A DNA stretch of 64,000 bases. Origin: Bryum argenteum (Eukaryota > Streptophyta > Bryopsida > Bryales > Bryaceae). Below the pieces are notes generated by a model that made no database searches, had not been told where the DNA came from, and was given only the letters and a program-made list of their open reading frames with translations. This document shows positions 50,944-62,212 of this stretch, one piece after another (positions within the stretch are counted from its first letter, which is position 1; each line of letters starts with the position of its first letter). Made by a program: the position numbers and the translations under genes. The stretch is taken from assembly GCA_037043015.1 (NCBI GenBank), contig CM073325.1:6303001-6367000 (forward strand), written 5' to 3'.

Positions 50944-53600
50944 GCATGAGTATCTACATGTGCAAATGTACATTATGAAACTCATGTTATAAATTCTTAG
51001 AATCAAAATGAAGAACATGTAATGATAGAAAGAGATGTATGAACTTTTGCATATTTCTCTAGCTATTGCTTTATCCTATCAAAATAGTAAATAAAATGAA
51101 ATTGTAATGAAGTAGAGCATCCACATACAAGTTATTTGGTTGGAAGTCTAAACTTTCACTTGTGCAAGGGGTAAATTTAACTAATAACTATACATTATAG
51201 ACAATGTAGACTTTGTACCTTTCTTTCTTTCTTTCTCACACATCTATTTTTCATCCAAGCAAAAAATTTGAGACAAAGACTTCTGAGCATACTACCATAT
51301 AGAAATGCTTACTATGTATGATGCAAATATTAAATTACTATGGAGTTAATATAGCTTCTTGAAAGCCCAAAATCTAATTTTTTCTATGAAAAACAAGTTA
51401 AATCCATCCTCTCAATGTAGCATCTATTCATTTGGTGCTCTTTTTTGTATATTGTCGAGAATAGAGATGTTGATATGAGCTTTCATTTCTATTTTTTTAT
51501 TATTTTTATTTTTACCAAATGATGGGTCTGTGTCCATTGTGCTTGGTTTCCCGTCCCATGTCCCCCTTTCCTCATGCTTAGTTCCCCACCATTTCTTTCC
51601 TTATTTCCGTGTTTCCTATGTTCGATTCTTTTCTTTGTGCTCTCATATCCCCCAACTATAATTATTCATTTTCATCCTTTATTCCCCCCATCTCGTCCCA
51701 AGTTCCCTCATTCCCTTTTTTCCCCATTCCCTCTTTTTTAATTTTTCTTCTCATGTTCTTCATTCCTTGTCCCCTTGTTTTCCTCCTATATTAATTAGTT
51801 CCGATTGACTCTTAATAAGATTCAAATACCACTTATCAAAACTCTTCATGTCATGTAAGCATTACCATTGGCTTGTCATATAGAATATATAAGTTTTTTA
51901 GGTGGCATTCATCAACACTTCCTTCAATGTCCTTACACATTCATGCAACCCTTGCTAAGCCAAAATCTGTTAACCTATGTATGTCAATACAAACCTACAT
52001 TGATTATTGTTGTCCAAGTCTACCTTACATTGTAATATTTTGATACTTCTCATTTGCAAACTCATCAAACATAGATTGTTGACATATAAAACATGAGAGA
52101 TGCACCTTAAATCAATCTCTACTATTTTTTAGTCAAACTCAAAATTTCAGAACCACATTAAGGCTCTCATACCAACACTTGAAGTTCAAAATCTCCTCTT
52201 GCCGGTTGTGGTCAACATCAAGACTTTTGTGGTCACAGCTTGAGATCTTGTTAAATACACCAAACTTTCTAAACGGTCAAATCAATGATATAAACATATG
52301 AAGTGACTTAATTTCAAATCGTTGGAAATTTGAAATTTGAATTCTCCCAGGGATATCTTGAATCTTGTACAATAAGGCTATGAGAGAGCTTCTGACTTAA
52401 AAGCGCTTGAGCGTTAAAAAAGTTACATCATCGTGATCAAACGGTCTTCTCGCCATATATTATGAAACGGTCATATTTGATGAATCGGCCAAAAATCGTC
52501 TAAATTTATGAAACGGTCTTGTTTGATAAACGGTCCAATGGTCGCGAGTGCTATCGTCAACGTGTACTTGGCATAAAGCAAAAATGCAAGTCCAAGAGGT
52601 ATTCCAATGAAAAACCAACAAGTCTAAAAAATAGACTATGACAGCCATAAGAAACTATATAACTAATTATGATGAATTGCTAAATGTTATTAATTAACAC
52701 TTGGTTCCTATTTCAAATCTTAAGATTTTAAACCCATAACACTCTTGGTGCAAAATTGTTTAACTTGACTAAAGTAGTCCTTCTATCAGAATCTCAAATC
52801 AAGCATTATTTAGAAAACCCGACCGTGTGGGATATTGAAGTTAACTTGAAATTTGACTCACATGTCAAAATTGAACTATAAATGTTTCTTTATTTGTAAT
52901 ATTATAATGGTTGAATCTAAATAATTTGTTTTTGTGACATAATTTTGAAAAGCCATTCTGGTGTGCTTAGATCTTCAAGGCTTTAAAACATTTGATAATT
53001 TGCATCAATGAAATAAAAACGTAGTCTTAAATAACTTAATAGTATACTCCAAACAAATCCTCGTCAAAATCAACACTTATACTCTTTTACACAATTTAGG
53101 TGACTATTTTCAATCATGGTTGCTATTATACGAGAGGATTCTTATATTTGTGTCAAAAAATTTCCAACATACCTACATTTCTTGTATCTTTCACGTTTTA
53201 GAATTTTTTATTATTATGGATATTTGTAAGTATAAAATATCATATTCAAGTATGTATGTTTTGAGGCATAAGAGCATCATGTTGAGGTCTACTCTAATTC
53301 CTATGCATTTCAAAAGCATCCGGATAGGGTAGTCCATCTCCACCAACATTCCGTATGGCTAAGAATTGAAAAAACAAGGGCTTAAAATTGTCCAAAGCAT
53401 AACTCAAAAATAGTAAGTAATATCATGGGTCCACCAAATGAAGTCTCCTTTTTCACTATGCGCTTGATGAGAAGATAAGAACAAATCACATATACATCAA
53501 ATCACAAACAAGAGAAGTCAACAACTTAAGGTTGTGGTAATTTTTCTCTCCAATTTGATTGAATACTCAAAAGTGGAGAAAACTGTTCATTCCTACGTGG

Positions 53601-53960
53601 ATAAACCTATCTTGTCTCCACCTGCTTGGATGGAGAAGGTTGATGCGGACAAGGAATTTGTTGATGGGATCCTCTGATTCAATGCGTATCTAAATTTGAA
53701 AGTACAAGGATTTCCTTGTACTCTGATAACCATGTTCTCGGCTCTAATTTATTTGCAAACTCCATGAAGTAGTTGTAGTTGAACCTGTCTTGTCTCTGCA
53801 CTTGTTTGGATGGCGAAGGTTGACGCGGATAAGGAATTTTTGGACGAGACCCTCTGATTCAATACATATCTAAATTTGAAAGTACGAGGATTTCTTCCTA
53901 CTCTGATAACTATGTTCTCAGTTCGAATTCATTTGCAAACTCCATGAAGTAGTTGTGAAA
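53601..53960. repeat. 180-bp tandem duplication
   Basis: Two head-to-tail copies offset by 180 bases (for example GGAGAAGGTTGATGCGGA at about 53632 and GGCGAAGGTTGACGCGGA at about 53812). Identity looks near 85-90%. Both end with CTCCATGAAGTAGTTGT. Non-coding. Confidence 0.85.
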
Positions 53961-54539
53961 ATCTACACGTACATTTACTTTAGTGAAGTCGAATCTTCAT
54001 GTACATCCACTTTAGAGTTGGTGTACATGTTCATGGACAAGTTACATACTTCGAAGCAACGGACAATGATGAAACATGCCAAAATGGTAAGAAAGAATGG
54101 GGGTGGTGGATAAAGCAATGATACGGAGGAGGTAAAGGAGGATAACATTCCATAGGATAGAAACGGAAGGAAGTTACCGAAAGCGTCGGTACTGAGGTAG
54201 GTTTAGGTTCCCTTCCTCCTTGGAATTCAAAGCGAGGCCCGCCCCCGCCTCTCCCTCCCTCCGCTATAAACCATAACAACTCCGCCCCTCTTCATTCATT
54301 ACGTTGATATCGTTGACGTCGTTGTCGCGTGTTGCAAACGGAGCTTTCTTCTCCTCGTTAGGACCCTCTCATTCCATGCTCTCATTAGATCCATCGATGG
54401 ACACTATCAGCCACTCTCCCACTTGATTGATCAACATATCCATTCCTTGTTCCCCCCTCCTTTCAATCGATCCTGCAGTAAGTCCGCTCCATTTCGTGCT
54501 GTCTCCTGGACCCATCCACCGCTTCCGAGAGCCCTGGGG

Positions 54540-55029
54540 TTTTGAAGGTGAGTACAATTGGCGATGGTTTAGGAGTTTTGAAATATGGACTTGTTTTAGG
54601 GTTGAATTAGCGAGTTGTTGTTTTAATTTTCACTACATAACAGTACCCTAATCTCGAGTAAGAAGCTCTCTATTTCGTTGCCATGGTTTAATTTTTCGAA
54701 ATTGAGTAGTGGATACAGAATTTTACCCTGAAATGGATCGATGAGTATCGGTGTAGTTGATTTTATTTCCAGTATCAGATCAAGTTCTAAGTCTGAATTG
54801 CAAGAGGAGTAGTTACTTTCAGTTTTGAGATAGAGTGGAGTCAGCCTTGAGATTGAGTTAAGTAAGTAATTTGAGGGGAATATTTTTGTTCGATTTTTGT
54901 AGAGCGCGTAAATTTTGTGTATGCGACAGGGTTTAAGAGCTGAGGTATTTTAGTCATTAGTCACTTGGGGTGGTATTTGACATTTCTTGATGGTTGTTGT
55001 CTCTGTGGTTTCGATTCAGAGGAAGTTTG
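54540..55029 (+). promoter_or_regulatory. 5' leader with probable intron of the LisH/CTLH gene
   Basis: A donor GAAG|GTGAGTAC at 54548 and a pyrimidine-rich acceptor TTTCGATTCAG ending at 55020 bound a likely leader intron. The acceptor lies nine bases before the start codon. The transcription start and promoter should lie upstream of about 54480, where ACGT-containing motifs (TTGACGTCGTTG) occur near 54310-54325. Confidence 0.55.
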
Positions 55030-58000
55030 ATGGACACTCAAGCTGTGAATTGGGGTGCGCTGGATGCCTTGGTTCTAGACTACTTAGTTCAAGAGCAGCT
55101 GCTTGAGGTTTCAGATGATAAACGGCCCTCTGGCCTCAATGGCACGCGCGAAGTTATTGGTCTCGTACGCTCGCTCATTGAAGCAGGATATATACCAGAA
55201 TCCTTGCAGCTTCTTAATCAACATGCTCACAAGGTGTTGGAAGACCAACGCCTCCTTTTCCGACTTTACAAGCAGGTCTGTGTTTTCCTACCGTTCAAAT
55301 CTGGCCAATTTGGTAATGTGGAGGTAATAAAACAGTAGATTGTGGAGCCATTATCATCGGTTTAGCTTGTAAGAGAAGGATCATTCATGTTCTTGTCTCT
55401 TTACTACGGTTGGCCACTATCTGGTTTGTTCAATTTAAGAAACGATTTTGCATTCTCAGTCTACACGCATGCTCGCCGATCACGAATTGATCAAAGAATT
55501 ACTTTGTACGCAGCATTTTATCGAGTTGTTACGAGCTGGAGGTCCAAGTGCACAGATGAAGGCCATTGAGTGCTCACGCACTGAACTTGGTCCATGCGCT
55601 ATGAATGCCTACCCTGTACGTTCTTTTCAGCTCCTTTTTCATTATTTCTTTACGAGCTTTTAAAATTTCTTCAGGACTTCGTAGTCATTGGTATCAGACT
55701 GTGGTAGATGTGTCATGGACACTCATGCTATGTTTGAAGTTTGAGCGAGTGTTTAATGTTCAGAAGTATGACGAGAACCAATTCTGGCATTTGTTCGCAG
55801 GAGGCATACGAGGAGTTTAAGCGTGTACTGTTGGCGCTCATGTATGACAAAGATGATGAGGATTCACCTATTGCTGAAGAGGTACTGCTGTCTCATTTCT
55901 GCTAGAGCTCGATTATTACTACTTTTAATATGCCTTGCGGCACATCACTTCCTGTTATGAAAGTTCTGTCTAATAGTAATCGATTGTGGGGATGGTGCGC
56001 TGTGTAGTAGTGGTCAGAAGTCAGGAGGATTGAGCTGGCTGCAACAATTGCATCTACTCTCACAGCCCAGAGGCAGGCTTATGATCCTTTACTCTCGTCG
56101 ACAATCCGCTACTTGATCAGGTTCGTGACGTTGTGAAGTTCGATCTCTTAGTCGTATGAAATTTCAAACGTGCCAGATTAAAGAGCTTCTGATCATCTCA
56201 CTTTTCAAGATACCTTTGGAGTAGCATGTAGTCACCGTACTTTCTGGGTTCAACTTGCAGTATTCACAATGGTTATTGTCAACGACAACTTCTGCCGTCC
56301 CCAATCGCTGAACTCTGCTCCAATTTGCTCTTGAAAGATCGTGATCCTCCAGCTACACCGCAGGAGAGCTTGCTGGAAGCTCCAAAGTTTAAGGAGGTAT
56401 TAACGTCTTGGACAGATATGTCTTTTCTTAGCCGTAGTTGTCAGTTTCCTATTGCCGGACACTAAATACTGCCCGTCCGTGGGGAATTCTGCAATTATAT
56501 TTTATTGGGTACAATGTATTGCATGTGCATCCTTATTGCGCTTTAGGCATATGCATCCTTAATGTACTTCAGGCATATGCATCCTAAGATTCAAATACCA
56601 TTGTGTTGGTGCAATTTCTGAAGGCAGTTGCGTGGAACGTTGCTTGTGATAGAATGACGTACAAGATTTAGCGCAAGCATTGGAGCTTGCCAGGCAGGGA
56701 GCAGTGGACAGTTTGCGTTTCACCGGTGGTGATCTTCCAGCTGCTTTCAAGGTTGGTATTGTACATACGGTTACCCGCAGTGTCTGTTGTATTTCAAATT
56801 AACTTCTGCCTAGAAATCTTTCTATGGTAGCTGCTATGGCTGTTCCATGTACTTACTCACTTTATTACCAGTTGTTCTTGCGCCTGTCTGATGTAGACCT
56901 AGTTTGTAGATGGTAGAGATGTGAGTTAATCATTCAGATTATTATGTTCACCATTTTTCATTGTCTCTTGTGCATCGTAGAACGAGTTGAGCCGATTGAG
57001 GGTGAACGTTGCTGCACTGGACGAACTTGTACGAGAGTATTGCATGTACAGAGGACTTATTGAAGGAGGTGCTAGCTTTACGCAAGGTGCAAACCGTAAT
57101 TCAAACGATGCTGTAGTAGCGCAGTTAAGTGATGTTCTTGCAGCTGGCGTGGTCAATGGTTTCAAGGCTGTCGGGGCCAGAGGGCAAACAGTTGAACCAG
57201 CTCCTCCCGATACGGAACAGGTGGCTGCTAGTATCTTCAATAGTGCGGCTTCAGATTGTCAACCAGAGCCGGTGGTGGAGGATGTCAGTGCTTTGACCGG
57301 TTTGCAAGATGATATGAACTTCTCTTTTCCCAAAGAAGTACCAGATGCCCCACATGATGCGATTATGGACGATACTGCTGTACTCATTAGCGAAGGTACA
57401 AATAACCTGCATCTGTTTAGTAACAATCGGTTTACTTCTCCTTCCTTAGGTCATAGACCAGGTATCGTTCATGATATTATCGTCCGACCTTTCGGTGCAG
57501 GTGAGACGTGGAGTTATATGTAGGTTCGGGAGTTGTGTGAGTTTTCTGTTTGACATAATGCTCGTGCTCTATTTCTATCTCATATTGTCGTCTTGAAGCT
57601 AACATCTGGTGTTCTTTTTATGGCAGTGGCTGGTCAATCTCCATCTCAAGATTCTTGCAGTATGGTAGCACCTGAAGAGAATCAGCATTCTGGTATTTGT
57701 AGTACTAGTGGATCAACCCACGTTAACGACTGTTTAGCATCTTCCGTCGTTGATAGCAGCAAAGATCGCAGGCGTCGTAGATGGAGAGGAAGAAGACCGC
57801 CTATACAAGCTAAAGAGTATGTAGAGAGCTTGCGGGGCTCTTCCTCTGACTGTACCGGAACCAACAAAGGTGCTGAAACGAATGATACAGAAGCTTCTGC
57901 GGATACAAAGATGGTACTATATCCCAATGTGCATTCGATACTCTTGTTTCAGTAGGAAGTAGAAGAACCGAATCTGTCAACACACATGGTGGTCATCTGA

Positions 58001-59425
58001 GATAGATTTTGTTTTTACAGGAACATGAGGATGACGTTTTTGAGATGTATACGAGGGCCTTAGAAATTCGGCAGTTGGCAAGCGAGGGGAAGACCCAGGC
58101 AGTAGTTTTGGAAGTGTGCAAATTGAATCCTGACTTCTTTGAGCACAATCCTCAATTACTCTTTCAGCTCAAGCAGGTATACTTGTTTTCCCTTACGATA
58201 TATATGTTACGGTATGAGGTGGAACTCATCCTTCGCGCATGAAGTATGTAGTACTCACTTCGGATAGGACCCTAGTTAATTTCATTTTTGGGACATTGAT
58301 CTTTCATCTTTTTGTGTAGAAGTACATGATGGTGATACTTGTTCCCGTTACTCGCTTAAGCAGTATCTCGTTTATTTCTGCTTACCACGATATATTGTCA
58401 ACGCAGGTTGAGTTCCTCAAGCTGGTTGAAGGAGGAGACTATTTTGGAGCAGTGAGTGTTGCTCGGGCTGACTTAGGCCCTCTTGCTGCAAGGTTTCCTG
58501 ACCTTCTTAGGCCACTCAAGGAGACACTTCTTGCCCTTGCTCGGCCAAGAAGTGAACCTGCTCTTAAGCAGACTCCTCCGTCTGTATTAGCAGCTGCCCT
58601 TCAGGTACGCCAATATCTTTTTCATATTCGCAAGTATGTATTCATGCAGGCTCTCGGGCTGTGTTGTGTCTACCAATTCTTTATTTGTTCCTAAGAGTCT
58701 TGGCAGTTATAGTCACAAGGCCTATGGGCGCTTAGCTTAGTATTGTTGTGCTTGGTGCTCTTGTCATTCACATAAGTATTTCGCAAGGCAATGCAAGTTT
58801 TGTGTGTATGTTATCGTAAGGAATTATTGATCAACATGGTATTTTATCTTACTATTGTGTCACAGGTGGCTCTAGGAGCAAGTTTGGGCATATCAGAACC
58901 GCAGTTGATGAAGATGATGAGAGCTACTCTGTTCACTCACACACAATGGTTTAAGGTTCAGATGTGTACTGATCGTTTTGCGGACTTGCTGAGCATCAAC
59001 GCGCTCAAGGAACCAGATGCAGTGGCGGAGACGTCTGAACCTCCTGTGGAGGACTCAAAGGCGGTCGGAGGATCAGCTTCTTGTACATCAACTAGTGAGA
59101 TCAGTGGGAGCCAACTCCCTGACGTTCCAAGGGATGGACCTGTTTTTGACGATGGCTCTATATTGACATTAATGGTATAGTCTCTTAGTACTCACTCCTA
59201 CAGAAGTTCAAGCAGAATCGAAACTTTTCTTTTCAACTAGTTTTGTAACCTCTTAAATGGTAAGATCCTTCGAGTTTTGCAGCATATTTTACCTCCTTGC
59301 ATTCATAAAGGCTCTTATATGCTGTGCAGGAATTTCTCGCGTTATCAAGAAGAGCTGCTATTGAGTTGCTTGAGCAGTACGATGGCAGTGTGGACAACGT
59401 GTTTGCACATTTGTTGAGGTGGTAA
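55030..59425 (+). CDS. LisH/CTLH-domain protein (At5g66810-like)
   Basis: Twelve exons: 55030-55275, 55460-55615, 55801-55881, 56011-56120, 56261-56396, 56653-56751, 56981-57500, 57627-57913, 58021-58176, 58407-58604, 58866-59174 and 59330-59425; 2,394 nt, 797 residues, all phases closing. The first residues MDTQAVNWGALDALVLDYL match the start of a plant family I recall as At5g66810-like (Ran-binding/CTLH annotation). Residues about 277-310 (LRVNVAALDELVREYCMYR) look like a LisH helix pair. Residues 546-600 form a CTLH domain (VFEMYTRALEIRQLASEG, FFEHNPQLLFQLKQ), and the following 60 residues (FLKLVEGGDYFGAVSVA) a CRA-like region. The last exon resembles a short UBA-type three-helix end. CTLH proteins often act in ubiquitin-ligase complexes; a role here is inferred. 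The start follows a probable leader-intron acceptor. A basic KDRRRRRWRGRR patch lies near residue 500. Confidence 0.9.
57396..57449 (+). other. Possible exitron (54-nt optional intron) inside the LisH/CTLH exon
   Basis: GAAG|GTACAA at the left and CTTCTCCTTCCTTAG at the right bound 54 in-frame nucleotides without a stop. Removing it keeps the frame. Both forms also remain compatible with the downstream donor at 57501 (GCAG|GTGAGA). Confidence 0.4.
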
Positions 59426-60350
59426 TTGTCCCTGTGGGCATGACACATTAAATAGGATCTCTGTCTACGTCCTCAGCTACTGTTCCTTCTCTTGTAGTAG
59501 AAATCAACTTGTGTTACGCATGTGAAGGTTCAAAGCATCACATGAAAGCAATTTCACAACACATTTAAGTGTACAAAGAGTGGATACTATAAGAACTTCG
59601 TTATTCCTCCATTTCGGGAATCTATTCGAGCACTTCTCAATCATGACCCGAAATGAACAGATAAAAAGTATCCATGTTTTTCTGTTGTTGGTTAGATTCA
59701 AATTTCGATGCAAGAGTCCACATCGATTTGATATACACCGAAAAACCCTAGAGCACGTCATACAAAGCAACGACCAAGCTCAAACCCTTACAGGTAACAA
59801 TTTTCGGAAGGACGTAAGTTTCTATGTGCATCACTTACTAAACATACCTCGAAAGCAAAGTCCTCAAAAAGTCCCTAAGCAGATTACTATCCCTAATCCT
59901 GTTCAAAATCTGCGTGCACAGCTACATAGGCCATGAGAGATTCTCATCGTACAAAGAGAGGGAATGCAATTAGACAGGGATGAGTGTAGCATTTGACATC
60001 AAAGTGTGATGATCCAATGATCTAGTGCGGAAAGAGATGACCAAAATTACGAAACACAAAAACGAAGAAGAAGAAGGCTCCAGCAGAACTCATGAGTTTC
60101 TTCTCTCGAAGCTTTCGTGCTACCGCCTCTGGAAACTCCCACAAGCTGGCACAGAAGCCGCACTCTGGCTGATCGTCTTCTCCCCACACCCACCCACCCA
60201 ACGCCATCCCACCGATGCTTGCCTCACTGCCCTCGTTCTTCTCATACCTTATTTCAACTGCAACTAAACACCACTAGACCACAAAAAATCTAATATCAGT
60301 GCACTCCCTACCGCATGAATGAAGCAACTGGACCATAGATTGATTGAAGT
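59426..60350. other. 3' flank of the LisH/CTLH gene
   Basis: 3' UTR and spacer. Short frames on both strands have no recognisable motif. Confidence 0.4.
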
Positions 60351-60364
60351 GACATTCTGGAACA

Positions 60365-61080
60365 TAAGGCTCAGAGTCCCTCTTGAGATGCAGCGAAAAC
60401 GTTCCCTACATTGGATCCAAGCTTCATCACTGCTAGTACATTTTAGAATAACAAAGCCTCAACAGAACCGCTCATGAATCATAAGAAAAGATTCAAAAAA
60501 CATAGATTGATCATGATAAGATTACGAAGCTTAGAGTCCCTCCTTATAATGAGGAGTTTTGTTGCTGCGAAAGGCGGTTCCCCAACATTGAAACCAAGCT
60601 TCAACAACACTAGTACAATTTAGAGTAAAAGAGCCTGTTCATGAATGATAGGAAAAGATTGAAACTCGAATAGGAGAAAAGCTTCTAAATGACAAGCCTA
60701 CTCGGTCGTGTTCAGTGATACTTCTTCATTACACTCCACCTTAATGTTATCAATCCCTGTACAATGAAAGTCTGCTGTCGCTGACTACAGAAAACATTCA
60801 AATTACGACAGTGATGAGGTCAAATGGTGAATTCGGGTGCAGGATTCAATCTCAAGGAAGAGCATAAACAGCACCGCTCATGAATGATAGGGAAAGAAAG
60901 AAAGGTCTACATGACAAGCCTACTCGAACGCCTCTTCAGTGAAGTTTAACCTAGTTCATATCACCCTCTGTATACTGAAATTCTATTGTAGTTGACTCCA
61001 GCCACATTCAGTTATGACAGTGATGAGGTTAGATAGCAATAGTATTTTCGGGTGCAGGCTCAATTTCATAGGAGCGCAAC
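60365..61080. repeat. Two neighbouring decayed tandem duplications
   Basis: First, about 160-bp units (CTCAGAGTCCCTCTTGAG at 60370 and CTTAGAGTCCCTCCTTA at 60530). Second, about 210-230-bp units (GACAAGCCTACTCG near 60691 and 60913; GACAGTGATGAGGT near 60807 and 61016; GGGTGCAGG in both). They lie downstream of the minus-strand gene ending at 61268 and may form its 3' UTR. Confidence 0.7.
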
Positions 61081-61267
61081 GGAAAGTACCTGAAATTACA
61101 TGACCTCATGCTGAAGAGCTTCAGATTGAGGTACTTGCTCAAACCCCATGACCCGGTGGGGCTGTGCACATAGAAATGAACAGTTGTAACTCCTTCGCGC
61201 CTCTTGAAGGCACATATTACACCTCTTGATCAATACGCATTCGATGAAACCCTAACGATGTTATCGA

Positions 61268-61978
61268 TCACACTTTAGTCTCCCAGGAGTAGCCTTTGTA
61301 GAACGGCTGGCCGTAATATTTGAAGGGTAGAGGCAAAGTGGGAGCCGGTGGATTGTAGCGAGCCACCATGTCGGGATACCGCTGCCATATCTCCGAATCC
61401 GCTTCAAAGAATGCACTACCGTCCTCCAAATTCAGCCTTCTGTTACCTGATAGTTTCGTTCCTGAATGAGGAATGATGGCCTTCATAGCTGCAGACAACC
61501 ATGTCCACAGTGTGGCACCCAAATTCTCCATGACAGTTCGTCTCCAAAGCATGGAATGTGGAGACTTGGCAAGACTGGGGATGAATATGGCTCAAAAAAC
61601 TTTTTGAAGTTTACCCAATAATTTCTTATCTCGTTGAGATGAGTTTTAGATGAAAATGGTCAAAACGTACATGGGGACTTGCCAAATTCCTTGATATGAG
61701 TGAACCGATACATGAAAAAGTGATCGTACCATGCACCACCAGGATGACACATCTACATGCCACGTCAAGCAATAGCAACCCAAAGTTCCTAGCTGGCAAG
61801 CAGGGGTCCGCTCTAACTCTGACTCGCTCCAACGACGGCGATGGTGAAGGCTCACAGACAGTTGCAGCTCATTTTCAAGCTTCTCAATTAGGTCATTAGT
61901 CGCCCGATCGCAATTCGTACTGTTCCCAATCATGTCCCCGTGATCACTGGCTATTCCACTTTTCTCAGCAGTTTCCAT
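61268..61978 (-). CDS. Small unrecognised gene, probably two exons
   Basis: Exon 2 (to the stop at 61268) encodes MENLGATLWTWLSAAMKAII, then LEDGSAFFEADSEIWQRYPD and PLPFKYYGQPFYKGYSWETK, with coding-like composition. Exon 1 starts at 61978 (METAEKSGIASDHGDM, NDLIEKLENELQLS). A donor TCT|GTGAGC and an acceptor GCCAAG|TCTCCA join them in phase 0, giving about 140 residues. Another donor further in exon 1 joined to CCCCAG|T is also possible. I do not recognise the family. A Pro-rich PPAPTLPLPF patch precedes an aromatic C-terminus. It is head-to-head with the Yip1-family gene, 234 bases apart, so a shared promoter is likely. Confidence 0.5.
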
Positions 61979-62212
61979 TGTGCATCCAGTTTGAAAAACC
62001 GTGACGAAATCCCTCTATCAGCGCGAATTGGAGATTCTCCAGAAGATGCTGGCACGGAATTGAAGCAAGCGTTTCCATTTGATTCTGATTTTCAGAACGC
62101 TTGAAAATGTGAAAGGTCCTTGGGGTTCTGAAGTCGAGGCGTTCTTGCCGTTTCTTTACGTTTCCGAATCGGTTTTTTCTTCCGGGGGTTTTAAGAGGTG
62201 TCTACTATCGCA
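61979..62212. promoter_or_regulatory. Putative bidirectional promoter
   Basis: The 234 bases between two divergent start codons (61978 minus, 62213 plus) must hold both leaders and promoters. I see no clear TATA box. Confidence 0.45.

Larger units (their letters stand above)
50000..54300. other. Intergenic AT-rich DNA
   Basis: No gene recognised. It contains a compact GC-rich hairpin near 50911-50935 followed by an ATCT repeat, a C/T-rich tract at 51520-51790, AAACGGTC-containing repeats at 52400-52540 and a 180-bp duplication. Confidence 0.45.

Noticed and set aside
50905-50945. Helitron 3' end
   Set aside because: The hairpin is followed by CTAT rather than CTRR, and no TC start was found.
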